A stretch of 64,000 nt of DNA from Acidobacteriota bacterium (GTDB lineage Bacteria; Acidobacteriota; Blastocatellia; UBA7656): assembly GCA_040754075.1 (NCBI GenBank), contig JBFMDH010000014.1, positions 62,001-126,000 of the forward strand, read 5' to 3'. Below the pieces are notes generated by a model that did not search any database, was not told the DNA's origin, and was given only the letters and a program-made list of their open reading frames with translations. Below are positions 49,496 to 58,991 of the stretch, piece after piece. Position numbers and translations under genes: made by a program. The stretch's first letter is position 1, and each line of letters opens with the position of its first letter.

Positions 49496-49603
49496 ATGAA
49501 CATATGGTATATCGTATCAGGAATCTTGTTGCTGTTTGTGTTTTTTGCGGTGATAAGCAATTTCCCTGATGTCTGGCGCTATATAAAAATAAAATCAATG
49601 TGA
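49496..49603 (+). CDS. 35-residue membrane peptide (DUF6893-like)
   Basis: MNIWYIVSG, a hydrophobic span, then NFPDVWRYIKIKSM. AAGGAG lies nine bases before the ATG. The pattern of a single span followed by a conserved 'PD-RRY-KI' basic tail matches a family of very short membrane proteins called DUF6893 in my recollection. Too short for automatic callers. Function unknown; it follows the large membrane protein closely and may assist it. Confidence 0.6.
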   Translation: MNIWYIVSGILLLFVFFAVISNFPDVWRYIKIKSM

Positions 49604-49806
49604 GCCTCCAGAGCAATTTGCGATGGCGTTTACTTTAAGGTCTTTATCGCGGTCAGAGACTGCTCTCTCAACCTCAGTAAATCGTTTTGCAAACCACCAT
49701 TTTTTATTCCTGAGTTGCACAGCGCCAAACGATGCAACCCAAGATAAGTCGAAGGCTCGATTTTTGGCGAGGTTGCAAATGCGCCATTGAAATTCCCGCC
49801 TGTCGC

Positions 49807-50640
49807 TCAACCTGACCGTGAATTGAGCCACTCGGAAACCCGCTCATAAACCTCCTGCTTTTCGGGTTCATTGAACAACTCGTGGTAGTAGCCTTCGTAG
49901 ATTTTCAACTCTTTATCCGCCGAACGAATTTGTGAAAATAGTTTTTTCGTCGCTTCACAACTTGCCAGCTTATCTTCTGTCCCATGCATGACCAGTAGTG
50001 GCAAAGTAATCTGTGAAGCCTGATATTGCAGTTCATTCATGGCTTTTACCGCTTCGACGAACCATCGCGAACTGACCATTTTGCCAACCAGCGGGTCTGC
50101 CGCGTAAGCCTTGCCGATGCTGGCATCGCGGCTCAAGACCGCCGGATTGATTTCATTTTGCATACGCATTCGCGGCAATAATTTGGCGCTGATTTTGGCA
50201 ATCAGTAATTTGCTTGCCGGAACCTTGGCGGCAATCTCGACTAGCGGCGCGGAAATCACTGCGCCGCTAATGTTGGCGCGCGGCTTCATTAAATACCTGA
50301 GCGCCACAAGTCCTCCCATACTGTGCCCGACGAGAAAAAGTTTTTTCGGTTGCTGTTCAGCGTAAATCGCCGAGACGATGAATTCGAGGTCATCTTCGTA
50401 ATCCGCGAACCCATCCACATGCCCGTAAAGCCCTGCGGATTTACCATGCCCGCGATGGTCATAAGTAGTGACCGAAAATCCCTGCGCCAACAGATGTTCA
50501 ACCAGCAGTTCATATCTTCCCGAATGTTCGCCGAATCCATGCACAATGACAATTTCGGTTGGTGAGTTAGCCGATGCATAACGCCGCAGGTAGAGTTTAG
50601 TCTTATCCGCAACGACTCTCTGTTCTTCGATGTAGTTCAT
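49807..50640 (-). CDS. Monoacylglycerol lipase-type alpha/beta hydrolase
   Basis: 277 residues. The oxyanion motif VHGFGEHSGRY, nucleophile elbow GHSMGG (Ser107), acid Asp223 in GTEDKL and His253 in YYHELFN are all present at expected spacing, as in lysophospholipase/monoacylglycerol lipase (PldB/YtpA) enzymes. No signal peptide, so cytosolic. Probably hydrolyses lysophospholipids or monoacylglycerols. It is alone on the minus strand, facing the cupredoxin gene divergently. Confidence 0.88.
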   Translation of the reverse strand: MNYIEEQRVVADKTKLYLRRYASANSPTEIVIVHGFGEHSGRYELLVEHLLAQGFSVTTYDHRGHGKSAGLYGHVDGFADYEDDLEFIVSAIYAEQQPKKLFLVGHSMGGLVALRYLMKPRANISGAVISAPLVEIAAKVPASKLLIAKISAKLLPRMRMQNEINPAVLSRDASIGKAYAADPLVGKMVSSRWFVEAVKAMNELQYQASQITLPLLVMHGTEDKLASCEATKKLFSQIRSADKELKIYEGYYHELFNEPEKQEVYERVSEWLNSRSG

Positions 50641-50785
50641 TGATTCCCCTCAGTAAATTTTCAAAGTGTCGCACAGGTTATGCGCCAGCTGATTTTTTTG
50701 CAACATCAATCCGCGCAGATGAGTTTTCGCGTATTGATGTGCGGTATTTCACAAATATTTATTCAATAACCATAATCAGGAGCGA

Positions 50786-51529
50786 ATGATGAATTACCCG
50801 AATCTCAATCTCGTTGTGCAGATCGTGATGGGGCTGGCGCTGCTCGTCGGTTGGGCGCTGGCGCGCAAAAAAAATTATACGGCGCATAAATATTGCCAAT
50901 CGTCGGTGATGCTGCTGAATCTGGTGATGATTTTTCTGGTGATGTCACCTTCGTTTCATCGGCAGGTGCAACCGCAAATTCCGCAAGGCTTGAATGACCC
51001 CTATTATCTGGTCGCGTTGATTCACGCGGGATTGGGAACGATTGCCGAACTGCTGGGGCTTTACATCGTGCTGGTTGCGGCGACCAATCTGGTGCCGAAA
51101 AAATTACGCTTCGATAATTACAAACCCTGGATGCGCACCGAACTCGCTTTGTGGTGGGCTGTCCTGCTGTTCGGCTTCGGGGTTTATTATTACTGGTATG
51201 TTCATCAAGCCCCGGTTCAACCGACAACGTCGATGACAACCACCGAGACGCAAAAAACTGCGCCCAATAAAGTCACCATTAAACTCACCAATTTCAAATT
51301 TGAACCGAAAGAGATAACCGTCAAAGCGGGAACCACGGTTGAATGGATAGATGAAATCGGCAAACACACCATTGAAGCCGATGACGATGCCTTCAAATCC
51401 GAGGTGCTTCCGGTGGGCGGGCGTTTTGAACATACCTTCAACGCGCCGGGAACCTTTCCTTATTTCTGCGGATTGCACGGCGAAAAAGGCGGGCACGACA
51501 TGGCAGGCGTAGTGAAAGTCGAGCCTTAA
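50786..51529 (+). CDS. Membrane protein fused to a cupredoxin domain
   Basis: 247 residues. Residues 1-140 form four membrane helices with a DUF420-like look. After a Thr-rich linker (about 143-160) a plastocyanin-like domain follows with type 1 copper ligands His194, Cys228, His231 and Met239 (GKHTIEADD, then PYFCGLHGEKGGHDM). A membrane-tethered blue copper protein acting in electron transfer is the likely role. Ribosome site AGGAGCG lies seven bases before the ATG. Ends in an intrinsic terminator. The fusion partner's function is unknown. Confidence 0.85.
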   Translation: MMNYPNLNLVVQIVMGLALLVGWALARKKNYTAHKYCQSSVMLLNLVMIFLVMSPSFHRQVQPQIPQGLNDPYYLVALIHAGLGTIAELLGLYIVLVAATNLVPKKLRFDNYKPWMRTELALWWAVLLFGFGVYYYWYVHQAPVQPTTSMTTTETQKTAPNKVTIKLTNFKFEPKEITVKAGTTVEWIDEIGKHTIEADDDAFKSEVLPVGGRFEHTFNAPGTFPYFCGLHGEKGGHDMAGVVKVEP

Positions 51530-51561
51530 AAAATCAGCGCAACAACCAATTGTTTCTAATG

Positions 51562-51592
51562 AAAAGCGGCATCCTTTCGTGCCGCTTTTTTC
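51562..51592 (+). terminator. Intrinsic terminator of the cupredoxin gene
   Basis: AAAAGCGGCA (51562-51571) pairs with TGCCGCTTTT (51580-51589), loop eight bases, then further T residues. Confidence 0.9.
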
Positions 51593-51645
51593 AATTCACC
51601 TAAAAGGTTCTACCACTCGAATCATTCAAACAATTCATTTACCCG

Positions 51646-52722
51646 CTACTTTATTGCGCCGTTTATTGCCTGAATCAGTTTTGGCGACCATTCAACCAGC
51701 GATTGGTTATGCGCTTGATTATATTTTTTAACCGCCGCGTTATAGGTCGGCAGCAATAATTTCTGGTCGCAGAATGCCTCAATCAATTTTTCCCGCCCCA
51801 AGGTCTTTTCAATCACCACACACATTTTCCAGCCGACGGTGTACCAGGCACCCTGCACACCGAAAAACGAAAAGCCCATCTTATTTTCTTCCTCTTCATT
51901 CAAGCGATTTTCCAGAACATCGAAGAAAAATTTTTCAACCGTTCGCAAGTCCTGATTAAAATTCGCGACATCTTTATCCCAACGAATTCGTTCTTCATCG
52001 TTACTCACCGCATGCGGGTGAACGTCCGCGCCACCGGCTGCCGCAATCATCGCAAAACCTTCACCGAATGCCCCCAGCCATTGCACAACCGCTTGGGTTT
52101 TCGCTGGGAGTTTGGCATTCACCGCTTTCATTTGCTGGGTCGGACAACTGCTGCCATAACCGATGTGATGGAGTTCATGCGCCAGGGTGTTTTCAAAGCG
52201 GCTTTGACTCACCATTGGGTCAAGATAAAGAAAAATCGCCGGGTCGCTATTGACCTCGAAAACGAAACTGTTTTCCTGCGGTTTAATCATCGGATAAATT
52301 TTCGCTTGAATTCGGGCATTTTTAGGCAAATAGGCGAGCGCGCGACCGGCAACCGCCTGCACGTCTGCGCCTTGCCAACTCTTTAAGGTTTCAGCAAGCG
52401 CCGTCGCTTTTTGCGCGAGCGCATCCGAGAGCATAAACTCTTTGAACTCTTCGTCGGTAAACGGACGTTTGAATTGCGCTTCACGTTTTTTCAACCGCAC
52501 ATAACCTTCACTGTTAAACAGTCTCGACCAATCGCTTTCGCTTAGCGGTTGATTCCGTTGTTTTTTTTCGATGATGGCAAGCGCCGCTTCGGCTTCCGCT
52601 GTATCGATTTTCACATTGACCTTCGTCTGGCTCCGGGCATTTGCAAAAACTTGTAAGCTTAATGCAAGAAACAGGCAAAAACTTGCAAATAATTTGTTAA
52701 ATAGAAAAGCTCTGACCTTCAT
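51646..52722 (-). CDS. Secreted DUF5700-type zinc metalloprotease
   Basis: About 358 residues from ATG at 52722 (GAGGTG ahead). Signal peptide 1-28, then a helical domain and the zinc motif HELHH at 182-186 within LAHELHHIGYGS. A downstream glutamate-rich helix (about 205-215, GAFGEGFAMIAAAGG) may supply the third ligand. The layout matches DUF5700, a family of putative exported metalloproteases. Substrate unknown. Confidence 0.75.
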   Translation of the reverse strand: MKVRAFLFNKLFASFCLFLALSLQVFANARSQTKVNVKIDTAEAEAALAIIEKKQRNQPLSESDWSRLFNSEGYVRLKKREAQFKRPFTDEEFKEFMLSDALAQKATALAETLKSWQGADVQAVAGRALAYLPKNARIQAKIYPMIKPQENSFVFEVNSDPAIFLYLDPMVSQSRFENTLAHELHHIGYGSSCPTQQMKAVNAKLPAKTQAVVQWLGAFGEGFAMIAAAGGADVHPHAVSNDEERIRWDKDVANFNQDLRTVEKFFFDVLENRLNEEEENKMGFSFFGVQGAWYTVGWKMCVVIEKTLGREKLIEAFCDQKLLLPTYNAAVKKYNQAHNQSLVEWSPKLIQAINGAIK

Positions 52723-52821
52723 ACATTCACCTCGCAACCACAAACTGGTTTGCGCGAATCTTTGTTCCCTTAAAAATTGAGACGAGACGTTAGTTGGAAC
52801 GGTTGAGTTATTCGCTAGTCA

Positions 52822-52857
52822 AATAAAAAAGCCTGAAAGGCTTTTACCCTTCAGGCT
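52822..52857 (-). terminator. Intrinsic terminator after the haemoglobin gene
   Basis: On the minus strand the stem AGCCTGAA/TTCAGGCT (52850-52857 and 52830-52837) is followed by TTTTTTATTT. It lies 35 bases beyond the haemoglobin stop at 52892. Confidence 0.85.
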
Positions 52858-52891
52858 GAAGAACCGAGTTTAAAGTTATTTGCTTTGCGAA

Positions 52892-53338
52892 CTATTTGCC
52901 GACGATGTCGCCTTTCAATGAAGCGAGCGCGCCGAGCAATTCATTCTTTTCGGCTGCCGGAACGTTGAATTTGTCTAAAGCTTTCACCAGGTCTTCAACC
53001 AGTGCGCCGAAATCGGCATCGCTGATATTCATGCCTTTGTGAGCTTTTTCCATGTTTTTGCCTTTGTATTTGCAGGGTCCGCCGGTGGCTTCGCAAATCT
53101 GGTCAATCAGGTTGTTGCGCAATTTGGCAACCTGTTTCTGATCCTTAACCGTATCGGCGAAAAATTTGTTGATGCGATCATCCCCGACAACATTTTTGAG
53201 GAATTCATCGACCACTGCGGTAATCGCTTCTTTCTTGCCCAGACGCTCATACAACGATTTTTTCATTCCGTCTTCTGCAAACACCGAACCAATCGCCAAG
53301 GCACACACAACCATCATCACTGTCAATATTCTTTTCAT
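52892..53338 (-). CDS. Exported group I truncated haemoglobin
   Basis: 148 residues. A clear signal peptide (about 1-22, ending VFAEDG) precedes a short 2/2 globin with SLYERLGKKEAITAVVDEF and the proximal histidine in NMEKAHKGM. Truncated haemoglobins bind oxygen or nitric oxide and are normally cytosolic, so an exported one is less usual. The C-terminus runs a little beyond the typical fold. Own terminator, so probably monocistronic. Confidence 0.85.
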   Translation of the reverse strand: MKRILTVMMVVCALAIGSVFAEDGMKKSLYERLGKKEAITAVVDEFLKNVVGDDRINKFFADTVKDQKQVAKLRNNLIDQICEATGGPCKYKGKNMEKAHKGMNISDADFGALVEDLVKALDKFNVPAAEKNELLGALASLKGDIVGK

Positions 53339-53585
53339 ATTCAGCCAATCCTTTCAGAGTTTGTTAATGATTAAATACGCAATAAAGCCATCTAATTTTT
53401 TAGATCTTTTTGCGTTTGCGATTTACACAGGGATTTACGCGAGTCCCACAAAATCGGATTTGTTTTGGGTTTTTACGGAAAAAAATATTTCAAAAAATAA
53501 TTGCCGGTCATGTTTACCACCGCTGAAAAAATCAATCAGCCGTCTCGTCCGCCTTAACTTTCAATCAACCGCCGCAATCAAACAG

Positions 53586-55889
53586 CTATTTGCCAAAAAA
53601 TCGCAAGGTCAATCCCACAGTGACAGTTATCGGATAACCGGGGGTTGCATGGATGCGGGCAATCGCTGCCTCACCCGGTCGCACACGCGATGCAAAATAG
53701 TTCTGGGTTTCAAAATAGCGTTTATCGGTCAGGTTATCTATCGACAGGTTGACATCAACCCACGAGCGCAAGCGTTTGGCGAGGCTCAAATCCATCACGG
53801 TTAAACCGGATGCCAAGATGCCCGGGTCTTCGCCATCCAGCCGGTAGCTGTTGGTATAACGCATCCGCAAAGAGCCACTAAATCCGCGCCAGTTGGTTAA
53901 AGTGAGCGCCGCATTGGAAACCACGTGCGGCGCGCTATCGACATAGACTCGCGGTGAAGTGCCGCGATAGTAAGCATTCATCACTTTAGTCACTCCGGCA
54001 TTGAATGCAAGGTAGCGCGTCAGTTGCGCGGCAGTCTTCACTTCAAAGCCGCTGGCGCGACTTGGTCCTTTGAATTCGATGCTGCCATCATCGGGGATAT
54101 AGACCTGCTCATTTGAGCGATCAATCAAAAACAGGTCGCCGCTTACCGACAGGCGTTTGAAATGATACGCTGTGCCCGCTTGATAAAAATCTGTCGTCGA
54201 TACCCGTTCACCTTCGGGTCGTTGAACGATGCCGCGCGCATCCTGACTGGAAATGCCTCTGCCGTAATTGAAATAAAAATTCGCGGGGATTTGCGCCGAT
54301 GGCGTCAATGCGAAACTGGCTTTCGGTTGAAAGCGCGCGGCACTGCGCGCGCCGGAAAATTCGGGCACGATTTTATCTTCGACATTGAAATGAAAATAGT
54401 CATACCGCAATCCGCCCGTCACTCTCAATCGCGCATTCAGTAAATCAATGGTGTTTTGCGCGTAACCAGCCGCATTGGTGACCTTCGCCTGGGCTTTGCT
54501 TGCCGTGGCAATCGGATTGCGGGTTACGGTGTTATACAACCCGACATTGATTTGATTGGCATGAAAATTTGCGCCGCTCACCAACAGCGCGCTTTGTCCG
54601 AATAGTTTATAAGGTTTTAACAATTGCACATTCGCGCCTTCCTGCAACCGCGAATCGTGTTGTTGAATTTCATCGCCATTGATTTCGTCATTCAAAAAGA
54701 AGGTGAAATTTGAAAACAAATCAAACAACGAACGCGCCATAAAAGTATCGGCTTTCAATATCGCGCCCGACGCGAAATCTCTGCGGTAATAGATGCCGGC
54801 GTTAGCGGTTTTGATTCTGCCGCCATTATCCGGGTCAATAACCCCGAAACGGTCAAGACGCCCGGCGGCAACTTCATCAAGCGGAATTTGTCCCGATGAA
54901 TAAAAGTTATTGCGCCCGAAATTAAATTTAACGCCAAGCTTCTCCTCCATATTCAACCGGTGGGTGTAATTTGCTGTGAGGTTATCGCGCCGGTAACGCA
55001 AGGGATTCACAAAAGGTCCGTCGCTTTGCGAGAGTTCGTAAGCCAGGATAGCATCGGCGGATTTGAGTTGCGGGCTATAAGCTAAAAAATTTCTAAAGGA
55101 ATCAAACGACCCGCCCTGTAGTCGCAAAGTGAGTTGTTGCGGAAGCGTTTCTTTCAATCGAATGTGCACCACCCCAAGCCCCGAAAAATCGCCGTATTCG
55201 GCGCTGAACGGCCCGTTCAAAATATCGACATCTTCGACCAGTTCCGGGGTGAGCGATTTGAGTTGCCCAAGATAACCTTGCCCGTGTCCTTGGGTGCTCT
55301 GGTTTTGCTGAACGTTATCGACCAGAACTTTCAGACCGCCGCTTACGCCGCCGTGGTCTAAATTGAAACCGAACCGGCGCACCTCTACGGATTTGCCGCC
55401 GCCTTCGTGTTGCCCTGCGTTAATCCCCGCGTCGAGGGTATGAAAAATCTGGTCGTCTCTGGCAAACAAGGTGTTTTTATAGATGGCATCGTTTTTCCGA
55501 TCAATCGCCGGTTCCAACTGGGTTGCCGTAATCACTATGCTTTCGTGAACCGGCGGCACCGAAAAACGAATCTGTAGGGTGAGATTTTCCGCCGTTTCGT
55601 TTGCACTGAACTCGCGGGTTTGCGCAATCACATATTTGCCCTCGATGCGCAACGTAAACGCCGAATGCGGAATCAGCAAATTAAATTGCCCATCCCCATC
55701 CGTCACCGTTTTTAATTCGCCTGATGGGGAATTAATAATCAGCGTCACGCCTGCGACCGATTCATTTTTTTCATTGACCACAATCCCCGACAAGGCGCGT
55801 TTCGTAGCGGTCTGCGCCGGCGCGGTCACCAGACAAACCATCAATCCAATTAAGGTTATTACAAATTTTATCGCTTTCATCTTTGTCAT
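53586..55889 (-). CDS. TonB-dependent outer membrane receptor with carboxypeptidase-regulatory-like domain
   Basis: About 767 residues. Signal peptide, then a CarboxypepD_reg-like beta-sandwich (about 30-110, including LSGIVVNEKNESVAGVTL), a plug domain (about 120-250) and a long beta-barrel ending in RFF. The barrel has alternating aromatic strands and no obvious siderophore clue. ATG at 55889 was chosen, with 55880 and 55916 as alternatives. No adjacent substrate-binding or transport genes. Ligand unknown. Confidence 0.85.
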   Translation of the reverse strand: MTKMKAIKFVITLIGLMVCLVTAPAQTATKRALSGIVVNEKNESVAGVTLIINSPSGELKTVTDGDGQFNLLIPHSAFTLRIEGKYVIAQTREFSANETAENLTLQIRFSVPPVHESIVITATQLEPAIDRKNDAIYKNTLFARDDQIFHTLDAGINAGQHEGGGKSVEVRRFGFNLDHGGVSGGLKVLVDNVQQNQSTQGHGQGYLGQLKSLTPELVEDVDILNGPFSAEYGDFSGLGVVHIRLKETLPQQLTLRLQGGSFDSFRNFLAYSPQLKSADAILAYELSQSDGPFVNPLRYRRDNLTANYTHRLNMEEKLGVKFNFGRNNFYSSGQIPLDEVAAGRLDRFGVIDPDNGGRIKTANAGIYYRRDFASGAILKADTFMARSLFDLFSNFTFFLNDEINGDEIQQHDSRLQEGANVQLLKPYKLFGQSALLVSGANFHANQINVGLYNTVTRNPIATASKAQAKVTNAAGYAQNTIDLLNARLRVTGGLRYDYFHFNVEDKIVPEFSGARSAARFQPKASFALTPSAQIPANFYFNYGRGISSQDARGIVQRPEGERVSTTDFYQAGTAYHFKRLSVSGDLFLIDRSNEQVYIPDDGSIEFKGPSRASGFEVKTAAQLTRYLAFNAGVTKVMNAYYRGTSPRVYVDSAPHVVSNAALTLTNWRGFSGSLRMRYTNSYRLDGEDPGILASGLTVMDLSLAKRLRSWVDVNLSIDNLTDKRYFETQNYFASRVRPGEAAIARIHATPGYPITVTVGLTLRFFGK

Positions 55890-55995
55890 TAACGGCTCAA
55901 CAATTACAATGCCCATTCTTGTACATTTAAGGTACGGGTTTCGACGAAGAGTAGATTTGTAACCTGAAAAACTTTTTAATGCCAGTTAGATAATT

Positions 55996-57159
55996 ATGAA
56001 AAAGAGCGCAGAGGTTGTCATCATCGGCGGCGGGTGTATGGGCGCAAGTGTGGCTTTTCATCTCGCGCGTCGCGGTGTAAAAGATGTCGTTTTGGTTGAA
56101 CGTGAACCCTGGTTGGCAATGGGTTCGACGGGACGCAACGCCGGAGGCTTTCGCCATCAATTTTCCAGTGAACTCAATGTAAAGCTCTCCATTGAATCCA
56201 TCCGATTGATGCGAAATTTCAAAGAAGCGGTCGGTTACGAGATTGATTTTCACCCGCACGGTTATCTGTTTTTACTCTCCAACGAAAACGATGTCGCCGC
56301 CTTCCGGCAAAACATCGAGATGCAACGGCGACTGGGCATCGAGGTTGAACTCATCACCCCCGATGATGCTAAAAAATTAGCACGAGGGTTGAAAACCGAT
56401 GGGTTAATGGCAGCAAGCTTTTGCCCGCAGGATGGCATTGCCGACCCGAACGGCGTAACCCTTGGGTTTGCCAAAGCGGCGCAGGCGGCAGGCGTGGACA
56501 TTGTCAAAGAAACCGTCGTGACCGGCATCAAAACCACAAACCATAAGGTCACTGAAGTTGAAACCACGCAAGGTACGATTGCGACGCCTCGCGTGGTCAA
56601 CGCCGCAGGTCCCCTTGCGCGCGAAATCGGGCAGATGGTCGGGCTTGATATCCCTGTGCTTCCCTTTCGCCGTCACATCTTCATCACCGAACCGCTTGGC
56701 GAACGCGCCCACCTTGCGCCGACTTCGCGGATTATGGTTATCGATTTTGCGACGACTTTTTATTTTCATCGCGAAGGCGCAGGTGTGCTGTTTGGCATGT
56801 CTGACCGCGACGAGCCGACGAGTTTTAATCTGTCGGTCAGTTGGGAATTTTTAGAAAAGGTTTATGCAAGCGCCGCCGGACGTTTGCCGGTGCTAACGGA
56901 TTTGGGTATCGCGCATGCGTGGGCTGGGCTTTATGAAGTGTCGCCCGATGGCAATCCGATTATTGATGAAGCAGAGACCGTAAAAGGGTTTTATATGATT
57001 AACGGCTTCAGCGGACATGGCTTTCAACATTCACCGGCTGCCGGTCGTCTGCTTGCCGATTTGATGATTGATGGCGTGGTCAAGGATTTGGATATTTCAC
57101 CATTTTCATTCACGCGATTTGCCAATGGCGAAAGCCAGGGTGAATTGAATGTTGTGTAA
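55996..57159 (+). CDS. DAO-family FAD-dependent oxidoreductase (sarcosine/glycine oxidase-like)
   Basis: 387 residues. FAD motif GGGCMG (11-16), then GSTGRNAGGFRHQFSSE and a C-terminal GFSGHGFQHSPAAGRLLADL typical of sarcosine/glycine oxidase and related N-methyl amino acid oxidases. Cytosolic. Divergent from the TonB receptor, whose start is 106 bases away, and convergent with an SDR. Substrate unknown. Confidence 0.88.
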   Translation: MKKSAEVVIIGGGCMGASVAFHLARRGVKDVVLVEREPWLAMGSTGRNAGGFRHQFSSELNVKLSIESIRLMRNFKEAVGYEIDFHPHGYLFLLSNENDVAAFRQNIEMQRRLGIEVELITPDDAKKLARGLKTDGLMAASFCPQDGIADPNGVTLGFAKAAQAAGVDIVKETVVTGIKTTNHKVTEVETTQGTIATPRVVNAAGPLAREIGQMVGLDIPVLPFRRHIFITEPLGERAHLAPTSRIMVIDFATTFYFHREGAGVLFGMSDRDEPTSFNLSVSWEFLEKVYASAAGRLPVLTDLGIAHAWAGLYEVSPDGNPIIDEAETVKGFYMINGFSGHGFQHSPAAGRLLADLMIDGVVKDLDISPFSFTRFANGESQGELNVV

Positions 57160-57241
57160 TTGAGATTGATTTTCAGAGCGACAACTGAATAACGCAGTCC
57201 GGCATTTGAATTTGTGAGAGCCAACATTTGCATTGCATTAT

Positions 57242-58030
57242 TTATACTTCCTGCAAAGAGAGCGGTCGGGGACTTTTTCCGTCAATATCAGTAAACCCGT
57301 ATTCCCGGGCAAGCGTTGCCGCAATCAAGACTTTGCCGCTTCGTTCCATTCGTTTTGCATCAGCCACAAGCCCTGCAACCGCGCGTCCAATAAATTGCGG
57401 CGATTCGGAATTGCTGAGGTCAAGCCATGCGGCTGCCTGCATCACCTTTTCGGTTCTTACCAGTCCCGGATAAAGCGATACAACGGCAACATTGTGCTCG
57501 CGAAGTTCGTGCGCCATATCCGCAGTCATTTTGTCGGTCGCGGCTTTCGCTACCCCGTAAGCGACATTGCCAATAAATTTTTGCGCCGCCCAGAATGAGA
57601 TATTGATGATTACACCGCTGCGCGCAGCCACCATCACCTGCGCCGCCAACTGACTGGCGACATACGCGGCACGCACTCCTGCTTGAAACATCGCATCCCA
57701 TCGCCATAAGGGTTGTTGCCAGAATGGACGCGACCAGGTGAACTCGCCGTTTTCAATCATGTTTTCGTAGCCGCCCCAAACGTTGTTCACCAGTACATCG
57801 AGTCGTCCTTGTTCCTGGAGAATTCGTTGAAATGCCGCTTGCACCTGAGCGTCATCGCGATGGTCACAGCAAAGCGCCAATTTAGCGTCACTGATGTATT
57901 GCATATCTTCAACGGTTCGTCCGGTGATATAAACCGTCGCGCCCGCCTCCATCAATTCGAGCGCAATGCCTTTGCCAACACCGCGACTCGCGCCCGTAAC
58001 CAACGCTATTTTGCCTTGCAACTCAACCAT
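57242..58030 (-). CDS. SDR-family NAD(P)-dependent oxidoreductase
   Basis: 262 residues. Cofactor motif TGASRGVG (13-20), the NNVWGG variant of NNAG near 82-87, and active-site Ser145, Tyr158, Lys162 (YxxxK). A serine at 145 precedes aromatic residues rather than the usual pattern, but the triad is intact. Tail-to-tail with the DAO oxidase and head-to-head with the FAH-family gene. Substrate unknown. Confidence 0.88.
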   Translation of the reverse strand: MVELQGKIALVTGASRGVGKGIALELMEAGATVYITGRTVEDMQYISDAKLALCCDHRDDAQVQAAFQRILQEQGRLDVLVNNVWGGYENMIENGEFTWSRPFWQQPLWRWDAMFQAGVRAAYVASQLAAQVMVAARSGVIINISFWAAQKFIGNVAYGVAKAATDKMTADMAHELREHNVAVVSLYPGLVRTEKVMQAAAWLDLSNSESPQFIGRAVAGLVADAKRMERSGKVLIAATLAREYGFTDIDGKSPRPLSLQEV

Positions 58031-58137
58031 CAGGCACTCTCCTTTCTAAGTTCCCTGCCCATCGAGGCGCTGGCTTGCGCCTGACTTCGCGCATCACCTA
58101 TAGTTTGTCGGCTTCGATTTTGTTTTCTATTTCCGAA

Positions 58138-58989
58138 ATGACCATGCATATCTTTCGTTATTCCAATTCGCAGGGCGCGCGCTTGGGTTTAAAAATCGAT
58201 GGTGAGGATTATGACCTCAGCGCCGTCGCCAGAGCCTTCACCGATCTCTCCACCTGGCTTTCTCTGTCTGACCCGGTCGCCGCCATCTACGATGCGCTTT
58301 CGCGCGCCCGCGAGTTCCCGCTGACCGAAAGCCCATCAATTCTTGCGCCGCTTGATTCGCAAGAAGTCTGGGCGAGCGGGGTGACTTACCTGCGCTCGAA
58401 AGTTGCGCGTATGGAAGAGAGCGAACAGGGCGGCGATTTTTACGATCTGGTTTACGATGCCGAGCGCCCTGAGCTTTTTTTAAAAGCGACCCCTGCCCGC
58501 GTTGTCGGCACAGGACAACCGATTCGCATCCGCCGCGATTCCGCCTGGAATGTGCCTGAACCTGAACTGGCGCTGGTGCTTGCTGTAAGCGGCGCGATTG
58601 TCGGATACACCATCGGCAATGATGTGTCCTCACGCTCGATTGAAGGCGAAAACCCACTCTACCTTCCACAAGCCAAAGTTTACGACGGATGTTGCGCCCT
58701 GGGACCGGTTATCGCTTTGAACGATGGCAACCCAAGCATACGCACAATCCAGATAACGATTGCGCGCGATGCTGAGATGATATTCACAGGCGAGACTTCA
58801 ACTGCGCAGATGCGACGCGCTCCGGAAGAACTTGCGGCTTACCTGTTTCGTGAACTGACCTTTGCGGCAGGCGTATTCCTGCTGACCGGAACCGGCATCG
58901 TACCGCCTGACGAATTCACACTACAATCGGGCGACCTGGTGAGCATCAACATCACCGGCATCGGCACTTTGGAAAACCCCGTAGCCTGA
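58138..58989 (+). CDS. Fumarylacetoacetate hydrolase family protein
   Basis: About 283 residues. Contains VWASGVTYLRSK, the acidic metal site EPELALVL and DVSSRSIEGENPLYLPQAKVYDGCCALG, which form the FAH catalytic fold. Enzymes of this family cleave or decarboxylate beta-diketones or 2-oxo acids in aromatic or sugar-acid breakdown. Start at 58138 or 58144; neither has a strong ribosome site. The neighbouring SDR on the opposite strand might act in the same pathway. Confidence 0.85.
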   Translation: MTMHIFRYSNSQGARLGLKIDGEDYDLSAVARAFTDLSTWLSLSDPVAAIYDALSRAREFPLTESPSILAPLDSQEVWASGVTYLRSKVARMEESEQGGDFYDLVYDAERPELFLKATPARVVGTGQPIRIRRDSAWNVPEPELALVLAVSGAIVGYTIGNDVSSRSIEGENPLYLPQAKVYDGCCALGPVIALNDGNPSIRTIQITIARDAEMIFTGETSTAQMRRAPEELAAYLFRELTFAAGVFLLTGTGIVPPDEFTLQSGDLVSINITGIGTLENPVA

Positions 58990-58991
58990 AG

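Noticed and set aside
49595-49831. 78-codon minus-strand frame
   Set aside because: Overlaps the end of the lipase gene and the 35-residue peptide; lacks a ribosome site and a family pattern.
49807-50640. Lipase gene as a haloalkane dehalogenase
   Set aside because: The GHSMGG elbow and PldB-like lid fit lysophospholipase/monoacylglycerol lipase better, and the halide-binding residues are not visible.
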